The notes: generated from the sequence alone by a model not told the origin. A stretch of 64,000 nt of DNA from CAVUPF01 sp963743285 (GCA_963743285.1 CAVUPF010000001.1:434001-498000); one strand, 5' to 3'; counted from the stretch's first letter, positions 40,921-50,636 are shown. Numbers and translations: made by a program.

Positions 40921-41516
40921 GGCGGGCACTGTGGATCCGGTTCAGGCTGGGCGACCTCGGACCCAGCGGCGAGAAGGGCTTCACCCTGATCGAGCTCTTG
41001 ATCGCCTCGACGATGACCATCGTCCTGCTCGGCGGAATCGGCATGGTGATGATTGACAGCCTGCGTGATCAGCCGAAAATTACCCAGGGGGCGGCGAGTA
41101 TCCAGACCGCTCGCTTCGTGCTGGAGCGGATGACGCGCGAGTTGCGCCAGGGCTTCAAGGTTTACGGTACCCCGACCGCCTCGCAGGTCTCCTTCGAGAC
41201 TTACGAGCGTCATACGGCCTGCGGCGCCTCGACGATGCTGCCGAGCAGCTCGGAATCGATTTCCTGTGAGGTGACCTACAACTGCACCGGCGAATCCTGC
41301 ACGCGCCTGGAAGCTGCCCCTGGAGTCAACTCCGGGACGCCGGAACTGATCCTCAAAGGCCTCTCGAACACAACTAGCGTCTTCAGCTACTCGCCCAACA
41401 AAGAAAGCCCCACCTACGTTGGCATCACCCTGGCCCTTACGAACCAGGGCGGGAGTGGCGGCACTCTTACCATTTCCGACGGCGCCGCCCTAAGCGGCCT
41501 CACCCTCAACGATTGA
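40917..41516 (+). CDS. Minor prepilin, PilW/PilJ-like
   Basis: About 199 aa from ATG 40917. The prepilin signal reads GEKG|FTLIELLIASTMTIVLLGGIGMVMI with Glu5. Then QPKITQGAASIQTARFVLERMTRELRQGFKVYG, the region typical of PilW-like minor pilins, and a head with four Cys (TACGAST, ISCEVTYNCTGESC). It would prime pilus assembly or sit at the tip. A long basic leader (MRRALWIRFRLGDLGPSGEKG) precedes the cleavage site. It is followed after 1 bp by the PilV-like gene. Confidence 0.85.
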   Translation: MRRALWIRFRLGDLGPSGEKGFTLIELLIASTMTIVLLGGIGMVMIDSLRDQPKITQGAASIQTARFVLERMTRELRQGFKVYGTPTASQVSFETYERHTACGASTMLPSSSESISCEVTYNCTGESCTRLEAAPGVNSGTPELILKGLSNTTSVFSYSPNKESPTYVGITLALTNQGGSGGTLTISDGAALSGLTLND

Positions 41517-41517
41517 G

Positions 41518-42192
41518 ATGGAGCGTGCGATGGCAAGAGAGGATGGGATCTCGATCGTCGAAGTTCTGGTTGCGGCGCTGATATTGGTGCTGGGGGCGCT
41601 CGCGACCTACAGCACGCTGAGCGGCGCAGCGATCAACACCCAGCGGGCGAAGGCGACGCAGATCGGGCTGGACCGAGCCCAGCAAGAAATGGAGCTGTTG
41701 CGCAGCCTCCCCGAAGAAAAGCTCGCAATGACCCAGGCGCCGGCCAGCTCGAAACACACGCACAGTCCGAATTATCGGGTCAGCAACGGTAACTTTGCGT
41801 TGACCAAGGGGGAACCGCCGAGCAACTATGCGGTCATGGTGATCAACGGAGGGAGCCTCTACGGAGGCGGGGAAATCACCGGCGGCACCGTGAACCCTGG
41901 GCCGACATCGTTTGAAAGCGGCGGCGTCAAGGGCAAGATCTACCGCTATATCGTCTGGCGCAAAGACACAAGCTGTCCGACGGCAAACTGCCCGGGCGAA
42001 CAGAACTACAAACAGATAGTGATCGCGGTGAGGCTCACGACCCCGGGTGATGAGTCCGGCGAAGGAGGCTACGTCGAAGTCCAGTCGGATTTCATCAACC
42101 CTGGAAAAGAACGAAAAAAGCAATCCGACGCCGGGATCGAACGGCGAAGTTACATCGCCGCAGCAGTTCTACCTTTCCAATACCCAGTGTGA
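41518..42192 (+). CDS. PilV-like minor prepilin, N-terminal part (frameshifted)
   Basis: Prepilin signal REDG|ISIVEVLVAALILVLGALATYSTLSG with Glu5, then a helix QRAKATQIGLDRAQQEMELLRSLPEEK and a head with YVEVQSDFINPG near 42100. After an A6 run at about 42114-42119 the reading frame changes: the sensible continuation NPTPGSNGEVTSPQQFYLSNTQCESGG lies in another frame, and after a G5 run near 42197 it shifts again into the gene at 42189. One extra A and one extra G would explain everything. The last ~25 residues of the frame given here are therefore probably wrong. Confidence 0.78.
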   Translation: MERAMAREDGISIVEVLVAALILVLGALATYSTLSGAAINTQRAKATQIGLDRAQQEMELLRSLPEEKLAMTQAPASSKHTHSPNYRVSNGNFALTKGEPPSNYAVMVINGGSLYGGGEITGGTVNPGPTSFESGGVKGKIYRYIVWRKDTSCPTANCPGEQNYKQIVIAVRLTTPGDESGEGGYVEVQSDFINPGKERKKQSDAGIERRSYIAAAVLPFQYPV

Positions 42193-42911
42193 ATCTGGGG
42201 GAACGACGAGTCCATAACGAAATCGAAGGCAACAACGCGCTACACAACACGCTCGGCACCTGTGCAAGCGGCCCGCATACCGGAACGACGGCGGGGGCAC
42301 CGGATACGCTGCTACTCGGTCCTCCACCCGATCCAGAACCCGAAAGCGCCAGCAAATTGCCGCTTTATGATTACTCAGATGACTTCTCAGGCTCGGTAAC
42401 GGCCGAAGCCGCGAAGGGCATCCAAATGCGCCGCGACACGGCCAGCGGTTGTAGCTATGCCCAGACCGGCGAATCCGAACCGCAGTGGAAGACGCACCGT
42501 TGGGTGACCGATCCGATGACCTCGGAATTCAAGATGTTCGGCGAAACCACGCTCGTTTTTTACACTCGGACGCTGAGCGCAACTTCCTACAGCGGGAAGA
42601 TCTGCGCCTACCTTTTCAAACGAGAAGAAGCAGGCTCGCCGCCGACCGCGACCGACACGATGTTGAAAAGCTCCGGCGGAAACCTTTACTGGACTTACGC
42701 GGCGACAACATGGCCGACCTCGACCTGGACTGAAGTGAAAGTTCCGATGCCCCTCAGCGCTGAAACGAAGATTCCGAAAGGCGCCCGCCTCGGCTTCGCG
42801 CTCAGCGTGGAAAAGGAAACCGCCGGCGAAGGGATAGCGGTCCTCTACGACAACGCCGAATACAGGGCGCGGATCGAGGTCGATACCTCGACGCCGCTTG
42901 AAGCGGGGTAG
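42189..42911 (+). CDS. C-terminal part of the PilV-like protein (split by frameshift)
   Basis: 240 aa from GTG 42189, but probably not an independent protein. After about residue 10 it reads EIEGNNALHNTLGTCASG and then LPLYDYSDDFSGSVTAEAAKGIQMRRD, KTHRWVTDPMTSEFKMFGETTLVFYTRT and a beta-rich domain ending RIEVDTST, a jelly-roll-like module (possible ligand-binding head). It has no signal peptide or prepilin leader, which fits a detached C-terminal half of the preceding minor pilin. The apparent GTGA overlap with it is a by-product of the shift. Confidence 0.65.
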   Translation: MNLGERRVHNEIEGNNALHNTLGTCASGPHTGTTAGAPDTLLLGPPPDPEPESASKLPLYDYSDDFSGSVTAEAAKGIQMRRDTASGCSYAQTGESEPQWKTHRWVTDPMTSEFKMFGETTLVFYTRTLSATSYSGKICAYLFKREEAGSPPTATDTMLKSSGGNLYWTYAATTWPTSTWTEVKVPMPLSAETKIPKGARLGFALSVEKETAGEGIAVLYDNAEYRARIEVDTSTPLEAG

Positions 42912-42914
42912 GGC

Positions 42915-43670
42915 ATGGGCATCGTCGCGGCCCTCGCCCTCCTCGGTGGGCTGATGCTCGGCAGCTTTGTGACGGTGGTCGCCTATCGCGTGCCGCGCGG
43001 AGAATCGATCGTCGCTCCACGCTCGCGCTGCCCCTCCTGTGGGGTCCAGGTCGCCGCCTACGACAACGTTCCGGTTTTCTCCTGGGTGCTACTGGGAGGG
43101 CGAGGCCGCTGCTGCGGGGAGCCGATCTCACTGCGCTACCCCCTGGCTGAGCTTTCGTTGGGAGCGCTCTACGCGGCGACAGTTCTGGTTCTCTGGGGGG
43201 ATCTGACCGAAGTCGCGCTCGGCCTCGTTTTCGTCACCGTGCTGGTCGCGGTCACATTGACTGACCTCGAGCGACGGATCATCCCAAACCGGATCCTCCT
43301 AGTGGCAGCGGTGGCGGGTGTGGCGATCGCCGCCGTGGGGGACCCTGGCAGTCTGCCCGAGCGGGCGATATCTGCCGCGGCGGCAGGCGGTCTGCTCTTC
43401 GGGGTGGCGCTCGCCTACCCGCGCGGGATGGGATTGGGAGACGTCAAGCTGGCGGCTGTGATGGGTCTCTTTCTGGGGCGCGACGTCGCCCCGGCGATCC
43501 TTGTCGCCTTGCTTGCCGGCTCACTGGTCGGCTTGATAATGATCGTCCGCGAGGGAGCGGCCGCGCGCAAGCGGGCGATCCCGTTCGGACCCTTCCTCGC
43601 ATTGGGTGGCGTCGTCGGGCTGCTCGCCGGCAGCGCACTGCTCAACTGGTATCTCGGGACCTTTTCCTAG
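42915..43670 (+). CDS. pilD: Prepilin peptidase / N-methyltransferase PilD
   Basis: 251 aa polytopic aspartate protease that removes the prepilin leader and methylates the new N-terminus. N-terminal helix ALALLGGLMLGSFVTVVAYRVPRGESIVAPRSRCPSCG; the cytosolic zinc site has CPSC and a later CC (GRGRCCGEP). The catalytic aspartates lie in VTLTDLERRIIPN and GMGLGDVKLAAVMGLFLG. About seven membrane helices in all. It serves the pilins encoded on either side. Confidence 0.93.
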   Translation: MGIVAALALLGGLMLGSFVTVVAYRVPRGESIVAPRSRCPSCGVQVAAYDNVPVFSWVLLGGRGRCCGEPISLRYPLAELSLGALYAATVLVLWGDLTEVALGLVFVTVLVAVTLTDLERRIIPNRILLVAAVAGVAIAAVGDPGSLPERAISAAAAGGLLFGVALAYPRGMGLGDVKLAAVMGLFLGRDVAPAILVALLAGSLVGLIMIVREGAAARKRAIPFGPFLALGGVVGLLAGSALLNWYLGTFS

Positions 43671-43776
43671 TTTTAGGTAGTTGCAACCCAAAAGGTTTGT
43701 GGCTCTCTTGTCGATTGGGATTGGGCGAGTTCGCAAAGACGGACCGCAGACCACCTCCATCTCATTCCTACTCCGA

Positions 43777-44862
43777 ATGCAACTCACCAGGCAAAAGAAG
43801 ACAACCGCCGTCGTCGGCCTCGACATCGAGGCGGGCAGCATCGCCGCGACCGAAGTCAGGGCCAACGGCTCGACACAGCTCGGTGTTGCGGCGGTCGAGC
43901 CACTCGCGATGGGCGTCTTTCGCGAGGGCGAGGTTGCCGATTCGGCAGCCCTGGCCTCGGCGCTGAAGTCGGCATTCGCCAAGCACAAGCTCTCAAAGCG
44001 GGTGCGACTCGGGGTCGGCAACCAGCGGGTCGTCGTCCGCACGCTGCGACTGCCGGTGATCGAGGACCCAAAGGAGCTCGACGCCGCGGTGCGTTTCCGG
44101 GTCCAAGAGCAGATGCCGATGCCGCTTGAGGAAGCGGTGCTAGAGCATCAGGTCGTCGGTGGCGTCCCGGCCGAGGAAGGCAGGCCACCGCAGATCGACC
44201 TCGTCGTCGTTGCCGCGCGCCGTGACATGGTCGCCTCCTTTTTGGAGCCGATCCGTCGCGCCGGCCTGAATCCGATCGGGCTCGATCTCTCGGCCTTCGG
44301 AATGCTTCGCGCCCTGGCGGGTGAGGTGGAGGAGGCCCAGGTGGAGCCAGGTGAGCCGCGACCCGCGAGCGAAGCCGTCCTTTACTGCAACGTCGGCGAT
44401 GTCGCCAACCTGGCCGTGGCGCGGGGTAGGTCCTGCCTCTTTACCCGAGTTTCCAACGCCGGCCTTGAAACGATCGCGGCACGTCTCTCCGCCCGGCACA
44501 ACCTCACCGCCGAGGACGCGAGCGGATGGCTCACATACGTCGGGCTCGATCGCCCAGTCGAGAGCCTCGACGGCGACCGGGAGATCCTGGACGAGGCGAG
44601 GCTGTCACTTGAGGACGGAGTCAGGGCCCTGGCGGACGAGCTGCGTCTCTCGCTCGACTATTACGGCGCCCAGGATGGTGCCGTGCCGGTCGCCCGGGTG
44701 GTCCTCTGCGGTTCTGGCAGCGCAATCCCCGGCCTCGCCGAGCGGATGGAGAGCGGTTTCGGTGTGCCCATCGTCGCGGTCCGACCCACTGCGCTCGCCG
44801 ACTATGACGAGGTTTCGGCGGCGCGGCTGACACTCTCCTACGGACTCGCGCTGGAGCAATAG
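43777..44862 (+). CDS. pilM: Type IV pilus assembly protein PilM
   Basis: About 361 aa actin-like (FtsA-like) ATPase. VVGLDIEAGSIAATEVRANG is the phosphate-1 motif, RVRLGVGNQRVVVRTLRLP and DAAVRFRVQEQMPMPLEEAVLEHQVV are typical PilM segments, and LCGSGSAIPGLAERMESGFGVPI is the adenosine motif. It binds the cytoplasmic tail of PilN: the next gene begins MRPVNLIPPE. ATG 43777 matches the family start; the frame is open 96 bp further upstream without similarity. No spacing before pilN. Confidence 0.9.
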   Translation: MQLTRQKKTTAVVGLDIEAGSIAATEVRANGSTQLGVAAVEPLAMGVFREGEVADSAALASALKSAFAKHKLSKRVRLGVGNQRVVVRTLRLPVIEDPKELDAAVRFRVQEQMPMPLEEAVLEHQVVGGVPAEEGRPPQIDLVVVAARRDMVASFLEPIRRAGLNPIGLDLSAFGMLRALAGEVEEAQVEPGEPRPASEAVLYCNVGDVANLAVARGRSCLFTRVSNAGLETIAARLSARHNLTAEDASGWLTYVGLDRPVESLDGDREILDEARLSLEDGVRALADELRLSLDYYGAQDGAVPVARVVLCGSGSAIPGLAERMESGFGVPIVAVRPTALADYDEVSAARLTLSYGLALEQ

Positions 44863-45657
<795 letters not shown>

Positions 45658-45658
45658 G

Positions 45659-46519
45659 ATGAGCTCAACCAGCAGACTCATCGTCGCGATGCTCGTCGTC
45701 GTCGTCTTGGCCGCTGCCTTCTGGGTGTTGGCGCTGAGTCCAAAGCGCAAGCAGGCCAGTGAACTGGCGAGCACCGTCACCAGCCTCAAGTCCTCACTTG
45801 CCAAGGACCGCCAGGAAGTCGCCGCCGGCTTCGCGGCGCGCCGAGGTTTCGCCGCCAATTACGGGCAGCTCGTCGTTCTCGGCAAGGCGGTTCCGGCCGA
45901 AAGTGACACCGCCTCTCTGCTGGTTCAGCTTGACCTGATCTCCGCCCACTCCCACGTCAGCTTCCAGGAACTCAAATTGGAAAACTCCGGAACCTCGCTC
46001 GCGGCGGCCCCGGCCGCGGCCGCGGCGGCCCCGTCGACGTCGGCGGCGCCATCCAAATCGACTGCGTCCACCTCGTCGAGCTCCAGCTCCTCATCCGAAT
46101 CCTCCTCCGGCACGTCGTCGGAATCCAGCGCGACCCCCACCGCTGCGGCCGCGCCGACCGAGGCGACGGCCTCGCTGTTGCCGCTTGGGGCGACGGTCGG
46201 CTCGGCGGGGTTCGACGTAATGCCCTACACGCTCAAATTCAGAGGCGAATTCTCTGACATGGCCGACTTCATCCACGGGCTCGACGTGCTGGTCAAGGCC
46301 CCGAACTCGCGCGTCGCTGTTAACGGCCGCCTGGTCACGATCAAAGGCTTCACGCTCGAAGCCGCCAAAAGCGCGAAGCTGCCGCGCCTCGAAGCGACCT
46401 TCGCCGTGACGACCTACCTGACGTCTCCGAGCGAGGGACTCACGGCCGGCGCCACTCCAGCTGCTCCCAGCCCCAGTACTGCGACGCCTACCTCGACGAC
46501 CACGGGGGGGGCACCGTGA
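45659..46519 (+). CDS. pilO: Type IV pilus assembly protein PilO
   Basis: 286 aa. Short N-terminus, membrane helix LIVAMLVVVVLAAAFWVLAL, coiled coil KRKQASELASTVTSLKSSLAKDRQE, then a ferredoxin-like domain in two parts around a long Ser/Ala/Pro linker (about residues 115-175). The segment MPYTLKFRGEFSDMADFIHGLDVLVKA resembles PilO. With PilN it forms the periplasm-spanning alignment complex; here the linkers are unusually long and low-complexity, as in PilN. Confidence 0.85.
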   Translation: MSSTSRLIVAMLVVVVLAAAFWVLALSPKRKQASELASTVTSLKSSLAKDRQEVAAGFAARRGFAANYGQLVVLGKAVPAESDTASLLVQLDLISAHSHVSFQELKLENSGTSLAAAPAAAAAAPSTSAAPSKSTASTSSSSSSSSESSSGTSSESSATPTAAAAPTEATASLLPLGATVGSAGFDVMPYTLKFRGEFSDMADFIHGLDVLVKAPNSRVAVNGRLVTIKGFTLEAAKSAKLPRLEATFAVTTYLTSPSEGLTAGATPAAPSPSTATPTSTTTGGAP

Positions 46520-47367
46520 ACCGGCTCAAAGTGCCCGAGCTGAAAGTTCCACGCGCACTGGAGGACCTCTTCTACGACCTCCGCGATCGGCGTCTGTTGC
46601 CGCTCCTCGCCTTGGTCGTGGCGGCGATCGTCGCCGTCCCGTTCCTTCTGTCCAACTCCGGGTCTCCTTCCCCGAGTGCGCCGCTTGCACCCCGCGCCCC
46701 AGTCGCCGTGAGGGGCACCGGCGGCTCGCGGTTTACCGTCGTCCAGACCCAGCCCGGTCTGCGCCAGCCGCGCAAGCGGTTCGGACACCTCGCCGTCGGG
46801 GACCCCTTCGCAGAAAAATTCGGCGCCCGAGCGCGAAAGACCAGTGCGGCCGCGACCACCCAGACCGCGACAACGACGACGACTACGACCGCGACGAATG
46901 CGACCGCGACAACCGCGTCCGAAGGGGGTGCGGGGAGCGCCACCCACGCACCTTCCGCCGCCTCCCCGCCCGCGCAGTCCCCGTCGACGGGCGCCACGAA
47001 CCACAAGATCACCTACTTCGTTTTCGCGGTCGACCTGAAGATCTCATGGCCGGAAAGCGGTCCCAAGAAGAAGGGCGAACCAATCTTCAGGAACGGTGTC
47101 GAGGCGCCGGCGACGCTCCCCAACCAGAAGACGCAGGTGGTCGCCTACATGGGGGCCGGCGCGAAGGGGAAAAATCCGCTGTTCCTCGTCTCCAACGAAG
47201 TCACCGGGGAGTTCGGCGAAGGGCGGTGCAGATTGGCCGTCGCCAACAGTTGCCAGTTGATCGAACTCAAACCGGAAGTACCGGAGACCTTCGTCTACGG
47301 ACCGAAGGGCACCCGCTACAAGATCGAAGTGCTCAAGGTCGAACGCGTAGTTACCGGTCATTCCTGA
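46516..47367 (+). CDS. Membrane protein of the pilus locus, PilP-like candidate
   Basis: 283 aa, GTG start overlapping the pilO stop. One membrane helix (RRLLPLLALVVAAIVAVPFLLS), a Pro/Ala/Thr-rich linker with a run of threonines, and a C-terminal beta-rich domain (ITYFVFAVDLKISWP, TQVVAYMGAGAKGKNPLFLVSN, CRLAVANSCQLIEL, RYKIEVLKVERV). The sequence AVGDPF recalls the DPF motif of PilP and the position after pilMNO is that of pilP, but it has no lipoprotein signal. It is the last gene of the operon. Assignment to PilP is by position and weak similarity only. Confidence 0.65.
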   Translation: MNRLKVPELKVPRALEDLFYDLRDRRLLPLLALVVAAIVAVPFLLSNSGSPSPSAPLAPRAPVAVRGTGGSRFTVVQTQPGLRQPRKRFGHLAVGDPFAEKFGARARKTSAAATTQTATTTTTTTATNATATTASEGGAGSATHAPSAASPPAQSPSTGATNHKITYFVFAVDLKISWPESGPKKKGEPIFRNGVEAPATLPNQKTQVVAYMGAGAKGKNPLFLVSNEVTGEFGEGRCRLAVANSCQLIELKPEVPETFVYGPKGTRYKIEVLKVERVVTGHS

Positions 47368-47389
47368 GTACAGCGCTCTTTGCCCAATG

Positions 47390-47427
47390 CTTCAGTAAGT
47401 GAAGCTATGTCGCTACACTTGCTGAAG
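47390..47427. promoter_or_regulatory. Inverted repeat upstream of the HxlR gene
   Basis: CTTCAGTAAGTG (47390-47401) and CACTTGCTGAAG (47416-47427) match in 11 of 12 positions around a 14-nt spacer. The site lies 30 bp before the regulator's ATG and looks like its own operator, though another regulator cannot be excluded. Confidence 0.5.
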
Positions 47428-47458
47428 CGAGGCGCTCCGACCCGCGCCTTCCTCCGCG

Positions 47459-47806
47459 ATGAGCGCTCTCAGCAACTCCAGATGTCCGGTCTGTCGCACC
47501 GCAGAAGTGGTCTGCGGTAAGTGGACCCTGCTCCTGATCCGCGACCTCGCCGACGGCAGCAGCCGCTTCTGTGAGCTTGAGCGCTCGCTGGAGGGGATCA
47601 GCCCGCGCACCCTCTCGCTGCGGCTGCGGGCGCTGGAAGAGGAGGGGATAGTCGAGCGCCACACCTTCCCCGAGGTCCCGCCCCGGGTCGAGTACGCGCT
47701 GACCGAGAAGGGCGAGGCGCTGGTGCCGCTGATCGACGACATGCGGACCTATGGAGCGCGCTGGCTGTCGGGCGCAGACGCCGAGCGGGCGCCCGCCGCC
47801 GTCTAG
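47459..47806 (+). CDS. HxlR-family winged-helix regulator
   Basis: 115 aa. It carries the HxlR core: CPVCRTAEVVCGKWTLLLIRDLADGSSRFCELERSLEGISPRTLSLRLRALEEEGIVER, followed by the wing (PPRVEYALTEKGEAL) and a dimerisation helix (LVPLIDDMRTYGARWL). HxlR proteins respond to redox or electrophile stress through the N-terminal Cys; here CPVC has two. An inverted repeat lies upstream. Targets are not evident; the adjacent oxidative or CoA genes are distant. Confidence 0.9.
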   Translation: MSALSNSRCPVCRTAEVVCGKWTLLLIRDLADGSSRFCELERSLEGISPRTLSLRLRALEEEGIVERHTFPEVPPRVEYALTEKGEALVPLIDDMRTYGARWLSGADAERAPAAV

Positions 47807-47842
47807 GTCAAACACCCAAAGGTCTAGGTCAAACACCCAAAG
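47801..47842. repeat. Exact tandem duplication of 21 bp
   Basis: GTCTAGGTCAAACACCCAAAG occurs twice without a gap (47801-47821 and 47822-47842), spanning the stop codon of the HxlR gene. The duplication sits in the short gap before the next gene and may affect its leader. Confidence 0.75.
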
Positions 47843-47898
47843 GCAGGATCTGCAAGGCGCCGTGCAGGCGCAGGAGCGCCTCGGGGTGGGCGGAAGCG

Positions 47899-49488
47899 TT
47901 GGGCGTGGGCGACTTCCTCTTCGACGAGGCCCTGAAGCGGCTGGCGCTAGAGGCCGCGACGCGCTTCAGCGCGCTGGTCGCCGGCGGCGATCAGATCCCC
48001 TTCGACGTCGCCGAGGACGCCGGGCCTGAATCGCCCTTCTACCGCTACCTGCCGCTGACTGCCCACTACGTGCTCGAGCGCGAGGCCGAGCTGCGCTCGC
48101 TACCCGCCTTCGGCCCGGCATGCGATGCGGTCGAGGAGGCCGGGGTTGCGGCGCCCTACCTGGAGACGCGCGGCGAGGCGGTCCCGGCCGACCCAGCCAA
48201 GCGCGCGGGGCGGGCGCTGGCGATCTTCATCGCTTCCCTCTGGGATGGCTGCACCGAGTTCTCACTTGACCAGGCGCGGCTCGAGGGCGCGCTGGCGGTG
48301 CTCGACGCCGAGTCCCGCGACGCTGACCAGGCCGATGTCCTGATCGTCCCGATCGTCGGGCTGCGGATGGCGTTGACCCGACTTCAGCTGCCGCACGGGG
48401 TGCGGGTGCTGCGCGCCGACGCGATCGAGGCGCCGATCGAGGCGATGCGCAGCGAGGGGATGGGCCGGGCGGCCTGGGAGCCGCAGTTCCTGGCCCTTGC
48501 CGAGCAGGATGGCGAGTTGGGGGGCAGCACCGAGGCGATGTGCCAGCTGGGAGAGCTGATCAGCGTCATGCGCCTCTTCAAGGCGGGCGGCGTCGGGCTT
48601 GGTCCATACGCCTTTGCCCCGACCGGCGAGGGTCGCTGGCGCCGAGTTGCCACCGGTGCCGCCGCGACCCGTCCCGGCGGGTATGAGCTGAGCGAGGGGG
48701 AGGCGGGGGAGCTGGCCGAGCTGGCGAGCGCCCTGGAGGCCCGCCCCGACCCTGACGCTGCCCTCGCCTGGGCGGTGGGGCGCTTTGAGATGGGCTGCGA
48801 GCGGGAGACCGCGCTTGCGGGGCTGAGCGATCACCTGCTTGCCTTGCGCGCCGTGCTGGAGGGTCACGGTCCGGTCGGCGCCACGCTGCCGATGCGGGCC
48901 GCGGCGCTGATCGCCGATCAGTTCCTGGACCGGATCGAAGCACGCGAGCGGATCGAGCACGCCCTGGAGCTGGAGCGTTGCCTGATGAACGGCCTGTCGA
49001 GCGAGGACCAGCGGGCGCTGGCGAACTGGACCGAGCAGGGCGTGCGCCGCCTCTTGCGCGCCGCCGCGCTCGGCGAGCTGGGCACCGACATCAGCGCCGC
49101 CGCTGAGGAGACCCTGATCGCCGCCGGCCTCGAAGCAGGTGACGCAGAGATCGCCGTCGCCGCCTCAGAGGCCTCCTTTGACCCGCCTGCAGAGCCCCAA
49201 GTCACCCAACCCCAGCCGCCCGCCCTACCCGAGGAGGACTACATGGAGCCCGAGACTCGCATCATGGAGCCGATTCCCGGCGAAGACGAGATCCGGATCA
49301 CCGCCACCGCCTGGCTCGATGAGATCTCGGTCGACCACAGCACCCTTGACTTCCCGGCGATCGAGGGCGACATCGCCCACCGCGAGCGGATCGACAGCCC
49401 CCGCGTCCGCCACCTCTTCCCGGTCCCCGAGGCTGACTGGGAGGTCGGCGAGCTTCAGTACGACCACTACAGCCGCCGCGCCGTCTAG
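47899..49488 (+). CDS. Hypothetical protein, 529 aa
   Basis: Begins GVGDFLFDEALKRLALEAATRFSALVAGGDQIPFDVAEDAGPESPFYRYLPL and has a predicted all-helical body to about residue 410, then an acidic Pro-rich linker and a C-terminal segment (EIRITATAWLDEISVDHSTLDFPAIEGDIAHRERIDSPRVRHLFPVPEADWEVGELQYDHY) that looks like an independent conserved module. No membrane segment or catalytic motif. Start codon TTG 47899 or GTG 47905. It ends head to head in coding space with the ArsA-like pair (the 3' ends overlap by 4 bp), so the neighbour link is only positional. I do not recognise the family. Confidence 0.7.
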   Translation: MGVGDFLFDEALKRLALEAATRFSALVAGGDQIPFDVAEDAGPESPFYRYLPLTAHYVLEREAELRSLPAFGPACDAVEEAGVAAPYLETRGEAVPADPAKRAGRALAIFIASLWDGCTEFSLDQARLEGALAVLDAESRDADQADVLIVPIVGLRMALTRLQLPHGVRVLRADAIEAPIEAMRSEGMGRAAWEPQFLALAEQDGELGGSTEAMCQLGELISVMRLFKAGGVGLGPYAFAPTGEGRWRRVATGAAATRPGGYELSEGEAGELAELASALEARPDPDAALAWAVGRFEMGCERETALAGLSDHLLALRAVLEGHGPVGATLPMRAAALIADQFLDRIEARERIEHALELERCLMNGLSSEDQRALANWTEQGVRRLLRAAALGELGTDISAAAEETLIAAGLEAGDAEIAVAASEASFDPPAEPQVTQPQPPALPEEDYMEPETRIMEPIPGEDEIRITATAWLDEISVDHSTLDFPAIEGDIAHRERIDSPRVRHLFPVPEADWEVGELQYDHYSRRAV

Positions 49489-50636
49489 GCGCGACCGGCG
49501 GCGATCGCCGCCCGCTCGGCGTCGGTTGCGAACAGGTAGCGATTGATCTCGGCCAGGCCGGCGAGGTCGTGGACGTCCTCGTCGAGGTGGGGGACGCGGA
49601 TCACTCCCTTGCTGCGCAGCTCGGCCGCGAGCCGCTCGATGTTGTGAGCGTCGCGCTCGGCTAGCGCCTGGTAGTCGGCGAAGTTCTCCGCCACCCGCTG
49701 GGCCAGGTCCTCCTCGCCGAGCCTCGCGGCGAGCGCGGCCGGCAAGCCAGCGCCGTCGCCGCGCAGCCGCTCGGCCGGGTAGTGGACCTTGTTGACGATC
49801 ACGCCCCCGAAGGGCAGCTTCGCCTCGATCAGCTTGCGGTGGAAGTAGACCGCTTCGTCGATCGGCTCCCCCTGCGGCCCGCAGACGACCAAGAAGCAGG
49901 TACGGCGGTCGGCGAGCAGGCTGTTGACCCGCTTGGCGCGGGCCTGGAAGCCGTCGACCATGCCGCTGAACGCGTTGAAGAACTCGGCCAGGTCGGCGAT
50001 CAGATCGAAGCCGACGATCCGCTTGAAGACGCTCAGCATGACCGAGGCGCCGCGGCCCGCCACCCGCGCCGCCAGGCCGGTCGGCCGCATGAAGACCCGC
50101 AGCGAGCGGCCCTCGATGAACTGGGTGAGACGGCGCGGGGCGTCGAGGAAGTCGAGTGCGTTGCGGGTCGGCGGCGTGTCGAGGACGAGCAGGTCAAAGC
50201 GCCCCTCGCTGTGCAGCTCGAAGAGCTTCTCCATCGCCATGTACTCCTGCGAGCCGGCCAGCGCGTTGGAGATCTGCCGGTAGATGCGATTCTCTAGGAC
50301 GCGGTCGCGCGACTCCTCATCAGGCGCCTGGCGGGCGATCAGCTCGTCGAAGGTCGCCTTCGCGTCGAGCATCATCGCCCACAGCTCGCCCTCGATCTTC
50401 ATGCCCTGCGCCTCGAGCAGGCTCGGGTCGACCCGCCTTGCCTCGTTGCCGAGCTCCTTTACCCCGAGCGAGTCGGCGAGCCGCTTCGCCGGGTCGATCG
50501 TCAACACGCAGACCTTCAGCCCACGCGCGGCCATCCCGGTGGCGATCGCCGCCGAGGTCGTCGTCTTGCCCACCCCGCCTGAGCCGGCGCAGATACAGAT
50601 CTCCTTGCCCGCCAGGATGTCGCTGACCGCGGGCAT
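49485..50636 (-). CDS. ArsA/Get3-family ATPase, second of a pair
   Basis: 383 aa. The deviant Walker A GSGGVGKTTTSAAIATGMAARGL, DPAKRLADSLG and DTPPTRNALDFLDAPRRL define the family. Its order and pairing with the upstream gene match the actinobacterial Rv3679-Rv3680 type ArsA-like pair, rather than an arsenite pump, as no arsB or metal-binding Cys triad is seen. ATG 50636 overlaps the stop of the partner (TGATG). The 3' end overlaps the convergent gene by 4 bp. Confidence 0.85.
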   Translation of the reverse strand: MPAVSDILAGKEICICAGSGGVGKTTTSAAIATGMAARGLKVCVLTIDPAKRLADSLGVKELGNEARRVDPSLLEAQGMKIEGELWAMMLDAKATFDELIARQAPDEESRDRVLENRIYRQISNALAGSQEYMAMEKLFELHSEGRFDLLVLDTPPTRNALDFLDAPRRLTQFIEGRSLRVFMRPTGLAARVAGRGASVMLSVFKRIVGFDLIADLAEFFNAFSGMVDGFQARAKRVNSLLADRRTCFLVVCGPQGEPIDEAVYFHRKLIEAKLPFGGVIVNKVHYPAERLRGDGAGLPAALAARLGEEDLAQRVAENFADYQALAERDAHNIERLAAELRSKGVIRVPHLDEDVHDLAGLAEINRYLFATDAERAAIAAGRA

